Of a stretch of 64,000 nt of DNA, positions 17,234-25,942 are shown in pieces. The stretch comes from R-RK-3 sp963834945 (GTDB taxonomy: Bacteria; Pseudomonadota; Alphaproteobacteria; Rhizobiales; Rhodomicrobiaceae): contig CAWIDT010000006.1 in NCBI GenBank assembly GCA_963834945.1, forward strand, positions 62,001-126,000. Reading direction: 5' to 3'. Numbering within the stretch: the stretch's first letter is position 1; each line of letters starts with the position of its first letter. The notes below the pieces were generated by a model. It made no database searches, was not told the DNA's origin, and worked only from the letters and a program-made list of their open reading frames with translations. The translations under genes were made by a program, and so were the position numbers.

Positions 17234-17315
17234 TGTCGTCCCCGCGAAAGGCGGGTCTCCGGTACTCCGCAGCAACTCTGACGTTTACTTGATACCCGCT
17301 TTCGCGGGGATGACA
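17234..17315. repeat. Intergenic inverted repeat with CCCCGCGAAAG arms
   Basis: Arm 17234-17256 and arm 17294-17315 are imperfect reverse complements (core CCCCGCGAAAG-CGGGT) separated by about 37 bases. It lies between the convergent btaB and enolase-like genes. Palindromes with this core are common between genes in alphaproteobacteria; it may also serve as a terminator for both genes. Confidence 0.65.
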
Positions 17316-17321
17316 ACTGGG

Positions 17322-18629
17322 TCATGGCTGGCCAAATCCACCTGAGCTGATCCTGCATGAGCGCGGTGGCCAGCCGGCGAAAGCACTTTGCGCGCCCAGC
17401 CGCGCTTCGATCCGGAGTGCCTCGTTCCACTTTGCCATCCGTTCCGAGCGGGCGAACGAGCCGACCTTCAATTGATCGGATCGCCAGCCGATGGCGAGGT
17501 GGACGATGGTTGTGTCCTCGGTTTCGCCGGAGCGGGCCGAGATGATCGTGCGCCAGCCTGCTTCACGCGCGGCATCGAAGGCGGCGCGGGTTTCGGTCAG
17601 CGTGCCGGCTTGGTTCGGCTTGATCAGCGCGGCATTGCAGGCGGCAAGACCTATGGCGCGACGCACGCGCGCGGCCGAGGTGACGAGATAATCGTCGCCC
17701 ACCACCTGCACCCGGCCGCCGACGGCTTTGGTGAACGCCGTCATGCCCGCGTCGTCGTCCTCGGCGACGGGGTCTTCGACCGAGACGATGGGATAGCGGC
17801 CGCACCAGGCGGCCAGCTTCTCCACCAACGCCTCGCTGCTCGGCCGCGCGCTGTCGGCGGCGAGCCGGTAGCCGTCGCCATGGCGGAACTGGGTGGCCGC
17901 CACGTCGAGCGCGATGCCAACGCTCTCGCCCGGCCGGTATCCGGCCCGCTCGATCGCGCGGACCGTCTGGTCGAGAGCCGCCTCGTTCGAGCCGAACTCC
18001 GGCCACCAGCCGCCTTCATCGGCGACGCCTCGAAGCAGACCCGCCTCCGCCATGAGATCGCCCGCCGCGCGGTAGACCTCGGCAACCATGACCGTTGCTT
18101 CATCGAAGGACGTGGCGGAGAGCGGCACCACCATGATGTCCTGGAGATCGATGCGCCGGCCCGCATGGGCGCCGCCGCCGAAGATCTGGATGATGGGCAT
18201 CGGCAATCGTGGCGGGGCCTCGCGCGCCAGATAGCGCCAGAGCGGCACGCCGTGGCTGGAGGCCGCCGCGTGGGCCGCCGCCATGGAGACCGCGATCATG
18301 GCGTTGCCCCCGAGCCGCGCCTTGTCCGCCGTGCCATCCAGCGCAATCATCGCGTTGTCGAGCGCGGCCTGATCGTCGGCCGCCACGCCGATCAGCGCTG
18401 GTGCGATCGCCTCGCGGATGGCCCGGCAGGCAGCCTCGACGCCCAGGCCGCCGAACGACGGACCGCCGTCGCGCAGGTCGACCGCCTCACCCGATCCGCG
18501 CGATGCGCCGGCGGGTGCGATGGACCGTCCCGCCGTGCCGTCCGCCAGCGTAATTTCCGCTTCGACGGTGGGGCGCCCGCGCGAATCCCACACACGCCGC
18601 GCAGTCACGCTTTCGATGCGGGTCTTCAT
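17322..18629 (-). CDS. Enolase-superfamily paralogue lacking the active-site His
   Basis: 435 residues, collinear with enolase: VWDSRGRPTVEAEI, APAGASRGSGEA (canonical PSGASTGEHEA), GGNAMIAVSMA, IQIFGGGAHAG, VADEGGWWPEF, SVEDPVAEDDDAGM, VVGDDYLVTS, LIKPNQAGTLTET and SGETEDTTIVHLA. The Glu of DEGG and the Lys of IKPNQ (yeast Glu211 and Lys345) remain. However, the SHRSGETED His (yeast His373) is Ala (SARSGETED), and Glu168 of the DIQEFM segment is Asp (DLQDIM). It is therefore probably not the housekeeping enolase and may act on a related phosphorylated acid. It sits downstream of ccmI, in the same direction. Confidence 0.85.
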   Translation of the reverse strand: MKTRIESVTARRVWDSRGRPTVEAEITLADGTAGRSIAPAGASRGSGEAVDLRDGGPSFGGLGVEAACRAIREAIAPALIGVAADDQAALDNAMIALDGTADKARLGGNAMIAVSMAAAHAAASSHGVPLWRYLAREAPPRLPMPIIQIFGGGAHAGRRIDLQDIMVVPLSATSFDEATVMVAEVYRAAGDLMAEAGLLRGVADEGGWWPEFGSNEAALDQTVRAIERAGYRPGESVGIALDVAATQFRHGDGYRLAADSARPSSEALVEKLAAWCGRYPIVSVEDPVAEDDDAGMTAFTKAVGGRVQVVGDDYLVTSAARVRRAIGLAACNAALIKPNQAGTLTETRAAFDAAREAGWRTIISARSGETEDTTIVHLAIGWRSDQLKVGSFARSERMAKWNEALRIEARLGAQSAFAGWPPRSCRISSGGFGQP

Positions 18630-18679
18630 TCAGACGGTTCCCTTCGGCGGGTACGCATCGCTCCGGTGGCGAAGGCGCA

Positions 18680-19969
18680 TCACCGCGCGGTAGACTGGAT
18701 GCCCATCGCTTCCGCGGCTTGCGTGATGCGCGTATTGGATTCGGGCGCGTCGGCGAACACTTTCTTTGCCTGTTCGAGCGCGGCGCGGGCCTCGTCGGGC
18801 TGGTTCAGCACCATGCGCGAGCGGATCAGCATGATCCAGCCATCGGCGTCCTGCGGCGTTTCCTTCAGCTTGGCGGCGAGCCGCTCCACCATGGTCTGCA
18901 CCATCTGCTGCCGGTCCTCCGGTTTGAGCTGCTTGGCGCTTTCGACGTCTGCGGCGCTGGGGCCAGGCGTTGCCGCCGGGGCCGGGGCGGGGGCGGGCGC
19001 GGAAGCAGAGGTGGGGGCGGGCGCGGAGGCGGGGGCGGGCTCGGCCGCCGCCGTCGCGGTTTTCGGCGCCGTCAGCCGGCCGCCGACGTCGATGCCGCTG
19101 CTCTTCGCCAGCTCGTCGATTCGGCCGCGCAGATCCTGGGCCCATTCGGCACCGGCGGGGGCAGCGTTGTATAGCGAAATCCACTCATCCAGGGCGGCCT
19201 GATTGTCGCCCTTCTGGGCCTTGGCGACGCCTTTGAAGAAGCGGGCGCGCTCGTCCTTGGGATCGATGGCGAGCACCGCATCGAACGTCGAGACGGCGTC
19301 CGGCGTGACAACGCCGTTGGCCGCCATGACCAGCGCCTCGCCATAGAGCGCACGCATCGAGGCATTATCTTTTTGCAGATCCACGCCCCGCTTGTAGGCC
19401 GCCACCGCATCCTGGTAGCGGCCGGTGTTATAATACGACCAGCCCAGGACGCGCCAGCCATCCGCATCATTGGGATCGGTTTTCAGACGTTGCTCAAGCC
19501 GGGTTACGAGGCTTTCCACACCGTCGCCGTTCTGGCCGACGCCCTCTGTCCCGGGGTGTTGCGCGGGCATTGCACCGGCCGGCCCCGCCGCCGCGACTTG
19601 CCGGCTATTCTGGGCAAGCAAAACATCCGGCTGGCCGATGACCGCGTACAGGCCGACGGCGCCGAGCACGACGATAATGACGGCGGCTATCGCGATGCGA
19701 AACTGCCAGGCCGGCGCCATGGCATCCACCGGCGCCTCATCGCGATTGGCGGCCAGAATGCGCCTTTCGATTTCCAGGCGCGCGAGGTCGGCTTCCTTAG
19801 CGTCGATCATGCCTTGATCCTTATCGCGCTCGACTTCGGCGAGTTGATCCTTATAGACCTCGACGCCGGTCACGGCATCGCCGCGCGCATCGCTGCGGCG
19901 AAGGAATGGCCCCACCACGATGAGGGCGGCGGCGGCAATAAGGATGGTCAGAACAAGCCAAAGCATCAC
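18680..19969 (-). CDS. ccmI: CcmI: cytochrome c biogenesis TPR protein
   Basis: Apocytochrome c chaperone of system I; the periplasmic TPR domain binds the C-terminus of the apocytochrome and delivers it to CcmF/CcmH. The 429 residues start with a membrane helix (MMLWLVLTILIAAAALIVVG), a cytoplasmic loop with VEVYKDQLAEVERDKDQGMI, a second helix (FRIAIAAVIIVVLGAVGLYA), then TPR repeats such as DGWRVLGWSYYNTGRYQDAV. An Ala/Pro-rich hinge (about 310-345) splits the TPR part. Its ATG overlaps the ccmH stop by 4 bases. Confidence 0.9.
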   Translation of the reverse strand: MMLWLVLTILIAAAALIVVGPFLRRSDARGDAVTGVEVYKDQLAEVERDKDQGMIDAKEADLARLEIERRILAANRDEAPVDAMAPAWQFRIAIAAVIIVVLGAVGLYAVIGQPDVLLAQNSRQVAAAGPAGAMPAQHPGTEGVGQNGDGVESLVTRLEQRLKTDPNDADGWRVLGWSYYNTGRYQDAVAAYKRGVDLQKDNASMRALYGEALVMAANGVVTPDAVSTFDAVLAIDPKDERARFFKGVAKAQKGDNQAALDEWISLYNAAPAGAEWAQDLRGRIDELAKSSGIDVGGRLTAPKTATAAAEPAPASAPAPTSASAPAPAPAPAATPGPSAADVESAKQLKPEDRQQMVQTMVERLAAKLKETPQDADGWIMLIRSRMVLNQPDEARAALEQAKKVFADAPESNTRITQAAEAMGIQSTAR

Positions 19970-20460
19970 GTTGGTGAACCTTTTGAAAGTATCGTCTGCA
20001 AATCTTTGCGCTCCGCGGCCGTCAACGGAGCCGGTGAGCCGGCGGACTCGGTCGCGGGCTTGCGCAGCAGGGTCCAGAAAGCGATCAGAGCCAGGACGAG
20101 AATCGTCGCAGGACCGAACCAGAGCAGAAGCGTGTCCACCTGCACCGGCGGCTTCAGCAGCACGAAATTGCCGTAACGCGCAGCGATATAGCCGATCGCG
20201 GCGGCATTGGTGTCGCCCGCCTTCAGCCGCTCGCGCAAGAGGACGCGAAGGTCGCGGGCGAGCGGCGCGTTGGAATCATCGATCGATTGATTCTGGCAGA
20301 CGAGGCAGCGCAGATTTTGCCCCAGATCGCGCGCACGCGCCTCAAGCACAGGGTCGGCGAGCACTTCGTCAGGCTCGACGGCCAGCGCGGGCAGGCTCAC
20401 CGCGCTGATGATCGAGACGATAAAAAGCGTCAACAGTCGGTCACGAACCATGCCGCCCAT
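19966..20460 (-). CDS. ccmH: CcmH: cytochrome c-type biogenesis thiol-reductase subunit
   Basis: 164 residues with a signal peptide, the family redox motif LRCLVCQNQSIDDSNAPLA, and a C-terminal membrane helix (TLLLWFGPATILVLALIAFW). CcmH keeps the apocytochrome CXXCH thiols reduced for heme attachment by CcmF. Overlaps ccmI and starts 3 bases after the ccmF stop. No ccmG lies between ccmF and ccmH. Confidence 0.92.
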   Translation of the reverse strand: MGGMVRDRLLTLFIVSIISAVSLPALAVEPDEVLADPVLEARARDLGQNLRCLVCQNQSIDDSNAPLARDLRVLLRERLKAGDTNAAAIGYIAARYGNFVLLKPPVQVDTLLLWFGPATILVLALIAFWTLLRKPATESAGSPAPLTAAERKDLQTILSKGSPT

Positions 20461-20463
20461 CTC

Positions 20464-22464
20464 CTATTCCGCCGGAACCAGCGCTGCGGGGCTGCGCGCA
20501 GGGCGCGGCGCGCCGACTCGGAATCGTCGGTCCGACAGCGAGATAAAGCCGCCGAGCGCCATCACGAGCGGGCCGAACCAGATCCAGGGCGCAAGCGGAT
20601 GATAATAAGCCCGCACGGTCCATTCACCAGCGCTGTTCTTCTCGCCGATAGCGAGATAGAGGTTGGAGAACAGGTTTGTGTGGATGCCCGCCTCGGTGGT
20701 TTGCGAGCGCCTTACCGGATAGAAGCGCCGCTCCGCGAACAGTGTGGTGAATGCACGCCCGTCCTCGCTAACATCGAAAGTAGCACGCTCGGCCTGATAG
20801 TTGGGGCCGTTCGGCGTCGTCATCGATTTCAGCGTCACCTGATAGCCTGCCAGATCGATATGGCCACCGATAGGAAGCGATTGCAGCGCCTCCTGCCGCC
20901 AGGCGCTCATGGCGGTGATGCCCGCGACCGCGATGCCCATCCCGGCATGGGCGAAGATCAGCCCATAGACCGAACGCGGGGTGGTGGCGGCAAGATGCAG
21001 GCTGGTGCGGAAGGGCACCTGCAGCAGGCGGGTGCGGATGGCGAGAATGGTCAGCGAGCCGCCAAACGCCCAAAGCGCCAGCCCGATGCCCGCCGCCGCG
21101 AGTGCGTGGGTGCCCAGGGTGAAGCCCAGCACGGCGACAGCGCCGAGCCCTGCGGCGACCGCACCCCATTTCAATTTGGCAAGCGCCTCGCGCAGGGAAG
21201 ACCGCTTCCATTTCAACATCGGCCCGACCGCCATGACGATCAGGACCGGGATCATCATCGGAACGAAGGTCAGATTATAGAAGGGCGGCCCGACCGAGAT
21301 CTTGTCGTCGCTCACCGCCTCGATGATCAAAGGATAAAACGTGCCGAGGAACACAGTGGCGGCCGCCGAGATCAGCAGAACGTTGTTCAGCACCAGGCTG
21401 CTCTCGCGGCTGACGGCCGCGAAGGTGGTGCCGCGCATCAGCGCCGGGGCGCGATAGGCATAGAGCAGGAGCGCGCCGCCTGTCGTCAGAAGCAGCAGGC
21501 CGAGCACGAATATGCCGCGGGACGGATCCAGCGCGAAGGAATGCACGCTGGTCAACACGCCCGAGCGGACCAGGAATGTGCCGATCAGGCTGAGGGAAAA
21601 TGTGAGGATGCCGAGCAGGATCGTCCAGTTGACCAATGTCTGACGCCGCTCGACCACCAGCGCGGAATGCAGCAGCGCCGTTCCGACCAGCCACGGCATA
21701 AAGGAGGCGTTCTCGACCGGATCCCAGAACCACCAGCCGCCCCAGCCCAGCTCATAATAGGCCCAAAAACTCCCGAGCGTGATGCCAATGGTGAGAAAGC
21801 ACCACGCCGCCAGCACCCACGGACGCACCCAGCGCGCCCAGCACGCATCGACCCGGCCCTCGATCAGCGCGGCGACCGAGAAGGAGAAGGCCATCGAGAA
21901 GCCGACATAGCCCAGATAGAGGAATGGCGGGTGAATCGCCAATCCGATGTCCTGCAGCAGCGGGTTCAGCTCCGCGCCGTCGGCCGGGATGGGATCGATG
22001 CGCAGGAACGGATTGGAGGTAAACAGGATGAAGGCGAGAAAGCCGGCGCCGATCATGCCCTGTACGGAGAGCACCCGGGCTTTCAGGCCCGACGGAAGAT
22101 TGTCGCCGAATACCGCCACCGACGCGCCGAACAGGGCCAGGATCAGCACCCAGAGAAGCATCGATCCTTCATGATTGCCCCAAACCGCCGCCAGCTTGTA
22201 GATGAGCGGCATCGTAGAGTTGGAATTCTCCGCAACGATCATAAGGGAAAAGTCGGAGGTCGCGAAGGACCGAGCCAGCGCGGCAAAGGCCAGCGCAATG
22301 AAGCAGAACTGGCCGATGGCGGCCGTCGAGCCGCTGCGCATAAGTTTGGCGTCACCATAATGCGCCCCGGCCATGGGAATGGTGGATTGCACCAGAGCGA
22401 GCGTGAACGCCAAGATCAGCGCAAAATGGCCTGTTTCCGCAATCATATAACCGCACGTCCCCAT
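20464..22464 (-). CDS. ccmF: CcmF: cytochrome c heme lyase subunit
   Basis: 666-residue multi-pass inner-membrane protein that ligates heme to apocytochrome CXXCH cysteines. The tryptophan-rich WWD motif is exact (GWGGWWFWDPVENASFMPWL), preceded by GYVGFSMAFSFSVAALIEG and WALVA-type helices; full length for CcmF and longer than NrfE. ccmE, usually just upstream in alphaproteobacteria, is absent; instead a 304-base gap with a repeat separates it from the decaheme cytochrome gene in the same direction. Confidence 0.95.
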   Translation of the reverse strand: MGTCGYMIAETGHFALILAFTLALVQSTIPMAGAHYGDAKLMRSGSTAAIGQFCFIALAFAALARSFATSDFSLMIVAENSNSTMPLIYKLAAVWGNHEGSMLLWVLILALFGASVAVFGDNLPSGLKARVLSVQGMIGAGFLAFILFTSNPFLRIDPIPADGAELNPLLQDIGLAIHPPFLYLGYVGFSMAFSFSVAALIEGRVDACWARWVRPWVLAAWCFLTIGITLGSFWAYYELGWGGWWFWDPVENASFMPWLVGTALLHSALVVERRQTLVNWTILLGILTFSLSLIGTFLVRSGVLTSVHSFALDPSRGIFVLGLLLLTTGGALLLYAYRAPALMRGTTFAAVSRESSLVLNNVLLISAAATVFLGTFYPLIIEAVSDDKISVGPPFYNLTFVPMMIPVLIVMAVGPMLKWKRSSLREALAKLKWGAVAAGLGAVAVLGFTLGTHALAAAGIGLALWAFGGSLTILAIRTRLLQVPFRTSLHLAATTPRSVYGLIFAHAGMGIAVAGITAMSAWRQEALQSLPIGGHIDLAGYQVTLKSMTTPNGPNYQAERATFDVSEDGRAFTTLFAERRFYPVRRSQTTEAGIHTNLFSNLYLAIGEKNSAGEWTVRAYYHPLAPWIWFGPLVMALGGFISLSDRRFRVGAPRPARSPAALVPAE

Positions 22465-22656
22465 AAGTTCATCGGCAAGCCGTCCCGCTCGCAGACCAAA
22501 ACTCCGGCAAACTAGCCATTGTGTTGGGCGAGAGATAGGCGAATTACAATTTATCGCATGTCGATTTTGCGGCCATTCGCATCAATTCTGCAGAAATCTG
22601 CTGGTTCACCGGCGACAAAATGAATGGAGTCATTACGTTTTATGCCGCGCACCAGA

Positions 22657-22762
22657 CTAGAGCCTTTTCCGCTCCGATTGAATCGGAGCGCGGCTCTAAT
22701 TCTTTGTTTTGTCGCATTTTCTCGACGCAAACCGGCATCCACTTTGCTGGAAAATGCTCTAG
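22657..22762 (-). repeat. RIME-like intergenic repeat, copy A (106 bp)
   Basis: A 106-bp element bounded by CTAGAGC, present again in opposite orientation at 44681-44786 with only two mismatches. It includes an internal palindrome (arms CGCTCCGATT and AATCGGAGCG). It fills most of the 22465-22768 gap between the decaheme cytochrome and ccmF genes; I see nothing else there. The style (GTGGA-CCGGTTTGC core) recalls RIME/ABC-type repeats of rhizobia. Confidence 0.85.
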
Positions 22763-22768
22763 CCGGCG

Positions 22769-24991
22769 TCACGGCTTCGGGATTTTCGTACTGATGATAG
22801 GCGTGTTGACATCGGTCACATGGTATCTGTGACAGAGCACGCAATCCTGCCTCGCGACGTTCTGCTTGTGGCAGGTTTGGCAGAGGTCTTTTTTGACGCC
22901 GGCGAAATTGGACACGAAGCTCCGCGGATTGCCTTGTTCGTAGCTCTTGCGGACCTGGGCGCCCTTTTCGAGCTTGTGACAGGTGAGACAGCCACGGTTC
23001 TGCATGACGCCGAAATGCGGCTCATGCACGAAATTGGTGAAGCGGCGCTGCTTGGTCGCTATCGAGGCCGGCCTCCAATTGACGAACCGTCCCTTGCCTG
23101 CGACGTCGTCGACGCTATGACATTTGGTGCATTGCCCCTGGGCGTCTTTGCCGGCCAGCACGTCGAACAGCTGCGCGGCGGGGCCTTTATCGCCGCGGGG
23201 CGCGCGAGGCCCAGCCAGATCGAGCCAGGCACGGATGAATGTGTCCAGATGGGTAGCGGGACGGTAGAGGATCGCGTAATCCTGCCTGTACCAGCCTCCA
23301 TATTCGGCCCAGCTTTCGGCATCGACATTGCTGATGATCGCAGCGCCCACCGGTGCTGACGGGGCGGCTGACCCCGCATCGGCACCGGTCGCCGGCGAAG
23401 CGGCTGCATCGGGCGGCGGCCCGCCGGACGGCCCCGGTTCCGAACTTGAAGCGGCGGGCGCGCCGGATGTGGCCGCGGGCGGAGGCTCGTCGCTCTTGAT
23501 GAGCCGCCCGGACTCGTCGAGCTTCCAGGCCTCAGCCAGGCGCTGCGGGTTGGCAGCACCCGATTGGCCCTGAGATTTGGAATTTGTGCCCGTCGCGTCG
23601 CGCGCCACCCCTTCCGGCAATTCGCTCGGCGGCACCTGTGCAGCCAATTGCAACTCGGTGACCGAGGAGGTCCAGCCGCTCGCGCCGCCCTCACCGGTCG
23701 CCGGTGCGCCCTCACCGGTCGCTGGCGCGCCAGACCCGGCCGCTGGCTCCTTGTGATTCGCTATCTCGGTCCCAAGGTTGGGCAGCCATTCGCGCTGCGC
23801 TGCGATGATGACATCCCGAGGCAGGCTGGCAGTCAGCGCCGCAAGGACAGCCGGGTTGAGTTTCGATCCGCCGTCGAGATCCAGGCTCGCCAGCACGTCG
23901 GATGCCTTGCCGGAGACCAGCGCGTAATACAGGCCCTTGATTTCCCAGATGAAGCTTGCGACCGCCGCGATCTGGGCATCCTTTGCCTGGGACAAATCGA
24001 GGAGATCCAGCCCGCCTATGGTCTTCAGCAGCGCCCGTCCGCGTTCGTTCCGGCCGATCATCACCTTCATGAACGGCGTCACGGCAGCTTCGGATGTTCC
24101 CGGCCATTCGCCGATATCCGCCTTGGATTTCAGCGTTGCCACATCGACGCCCGGCAGCGTCAAAAAGGCAATGCCTTTCGGTCCCGAGGCGCGCTCCTTG
24201 CCGAGGATCTGATCCAGATGGCAGCCCGAACAGGTATTGGCGAACGGCACGACCGCCATGAGCCGGCGGTCGGCCTGGCTGGAGTGGCAGGCGGAGCAGG
24301 ACGCCGGGATGGTTTTGGCGGGGTCCTTCTTGGCGGCGATTTCGGGGAAATGCTTTCCGAAATGGGCATCGTGATCGTAGATGATGCGGGTCCGGCGCTC
24401 GAACGGATAGTTGCTGAAATCCGGATGGCTGCCGTCGAAACTGTCGAATTGCAGCGTATGGCAGGATTGGCATTTCGCGTTCGAGATGGCTTTGAGATCC
24501 ACCCCGCGATGCTCCTGATGACAGGTTGCGCACAGCATGCCGGTTGCCATGACCTCCTGCACCGGGAACGGATTTTTCTGAAAGCGCGCGCTCGCCGGAA
24601 CGGCCGCAGCGATCTTCGCCAAACGGCGCGTGCTTTGATCGAGATCGTCGGCCGGTGCGCTGTGCGCGTTGAATGCGGTGTTGGGCATCTTGTGACAGCC
24701 GAGGCAGGCTTTGCTGTCGCCGCGCGGATCGGCCGCTATCAGGCCATGCAGCCAACTCAGCTTGCCGGTGCCGGTCTTGGTATGACAGGTGCCGCAATCC
24801 TCGATTGCCGCATGCCCGCTCAGCAGCGGCCCGGGCATCAGAAATCCTAAGCCATTTGCGGAATAGAACACCCAGACGAGCAGGCATATGGTCACCACGC
24901 CGGCCGCATTAGCGAGCCGGTCGCGCCGGCCGTTCGGGTTTTCCGGTGGACTGCTGCGCTGCCCGCGTCCGTTCCGCGACGGCATCACCAC
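22769..24991 (-). CDS. Membrane-anchored decaheme cytochrome c
   Basis: 740 residues with one N-terminal membrane helix (about 31-55, VVTICLLVWVFYSANGLGF), then ten CXXCH heme motifs: Cys66, 96, 154, 174, 232 and 254 in an N-terminal six-heme part and Cys621, 668, 704 and 717 in a C-terminal four-heme part. The middle (about 415-560) is Pro/Ala/Gly-rich linker including a duplicated GAPATGE unit. Probably periplasmic, carrying electrons from or to the di-heme b protein encoded just upstream (7-base overlap). It does not match MtrA/MtrC or NrfA by eye; a cytochrome c3/c7-like fold is likely. Confidence 0.88.
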   Translation of the reverse strand: MVMPSRNGRGQRSSPPENPNGRRDRLANAAGVVTICLLVWVFYSANGLGFLMPGPLLSGHAAIEDCGTCHTKTGTGKLSWLHGLIAADPRGDSKACLGCHKMPNTAFNAHSAPADDLDQSTRRLAKIAAAVPASARFQKNPFPVQEVMATGMLCATCHQEHRGVDLKAISNAKCQSCHTLQFDSFDGSHPDFSNYPFERRTRIIYDHDAHFGKHFPEIAAKKDPAKTIPASCSACHSSQADRRLMAVVPFANTCSGCHLDQILGKERASGPKGIAFLTLPGVDVATLKSKADIGEWPGTSEAAVTPFMKVMIGRNERGRALLKTIGGLDLLDLSQAKDAQIAAVASFIWEIKGLYYALVSGKASDVLASLDLDGGSKLNPAVLAALTASLPRDVIIAAQREWLPNLGTEIANHKEPAAGSGAPATGEGAPATGEGGASGWTSSVTELQLAAQVPPSELPEGVARDATGTNSKSQGQSGAANPQRLAEAWKLDESGRLIKSDEPPPAATSGAPAASSSEPGPSGGPPPDAAASPATGADAGSAAPSAPVGAAIISNVDAESWAEYGGWYRQDYAILYRPATHLDTFIRAWLDLAGPRAPRGDKGPAAQLFDVLAGKDAQGQCTKCHSVDDVAGKGRFVNWRPASIATKQRRFTNFVHEPHFGVMQNRGCLTCHKLEKGAQVRKSYEQGNPRSFVSNFAGVKKDLCQTCHKQNVARQDCVLCHRYHVTDVNTPIISTKIPKP

Positions 24992-25893
24992 ACCCCCGAT
25001 GCAAATGCATAGACAACCAGGATGTGCAGCAAAATCAACACGACCAGCGCATAGGTAAGGGGCACGTGGACGAACAGCCAGAGCTTCGTAAGCCCCAGAT
25101 GCACATAAGCAAAATCGAGCCGGTCCTTCTCCAAAACCAGCGCCTTCATGGCTCGGAGCTTGTCCACTCCATATTTACCGACATAGGGTTCCAGAGCGTC
25201 GATAGCGCCAGTGAGGTGCTTCAGATGCCGCTGCGATCCGATCATATGCGCGGCCAGATTTTGCGGCTCTTTGAAGAAGCCGCGCAGCCGGCTCTTATAC
25301 AGGTCGAGGATCCACTCTTCATAGGGTGCCGCGGGCAGCGGGATGACGAATTGCTGCCCCTGATCGCTCGTCGTTACGAGCGCATGGATTTGTCGTCCAA
25401 GCTCGGTGATGCGCCCCGGGATGCGGTCGAAGACGGTGCTGTCATTCGGTCCCAGCTTTGCGGGAACGGCCCACGCCAGATAGATGCCGAAGATGCCGCT
25501 GAGCGTAATGAGCACGAAGCCGGACCATATCGCCCAATCCAAGCCGCTATCGGGCAGGGAATATGTCGAATGCGACACAAAAAGGAACACGAGGACATAG
25601 CCGAGGAACACATGGATGCGGCGCCAGGTTTTGGCGGCTTTCGGCGACAGCGGCGCGAATTTCCGCCTAGCGTGGAAATAGACCTGGGCAGCCATGCCCG
25701 CCGTCAGAAGCCAGCCATCCAGATATCGGGCATCACGCAATGCGGCGCCATAAAGCCAGACGAGCCAGCACAGCAATCCGCCGGTCGTGACGATCAAGGC
25801 TGTCTGGAAAATCTGGCCCAGCATCCCAGCCACCGACCCTAATCGAAATCGGCCTGAGGTCGGGGTTGGGCTGCGACTGATTGCTTGCCTCAC
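24985..25893 (-). CDS. Membrane di-heme cytochrome b-like protein
   Basis: 302 residues, about five membrane helices and a long central soluble loop (about 145-265). Two helices carry the H-x13-H spacing typical of bis-His b-heme proteins: His94/His108 (in IHVFLGYVLVFLFVSHS) and His276/His290 (in HVPLTYALVVLILLH). This spacing is seen in cytochrome b of bc1 complexes and in ferric-reductase-type proteins. It would move electrons across the membrane between the cytoplasmic flavoprotein and the periplasmic multiheme cytochromes encoded on each side. Heme binding is inferred from spacing only. Confidence 0.75.
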   Translation of the reverse strand: MRQAISRSPTPTSGRFRLGSVAGMLGQIFQTALIVTTGGLLCWLVWLYGAALRDARYLDGWLLTAGMAAQVYFHARRKFAPLSPKAAKTWRRIHVFLGYVLVFLFVSHSTYSLPDSGLDWAIWSGFVLITLSGIFGIYLAWAVPAKLGPNDSTVFDRIPGRITELGRQIHALVTTSDQGQQFVIPLPAAPYEEWILDLYKSRLRGFFKEPQNLAAHMIGSQRHLKHLTGAIDALEPYVGKYGVDKLRAMKALVLEKDRLDFAYVHLGLTKLWLFVHVPLTYALVVLILLHILVVYAFASGVW

Positions 25894-25942
25894 CGGCTAC
25901 GCTCCCGAAGCGGCCATGCCGATTTGCACATCCCACTTCGCT

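Noticed and set aside
20287..22515. 742-residue plus-strand frame opposite ccmF and ccmH
   Set aside because: Extremely rich in Arg, Gln, His and Glu with no hydrophobic core; mirror of the real membrane-protein gene.
23640..23760. Short tandem repeat in the decaheme gene, considered as a CRISPR-like or regulatory repeat
   Set aside because: It is a duplicated 21-base coding unit (GAPATGE) within a low-complexity linker; only two copies and no spacers.
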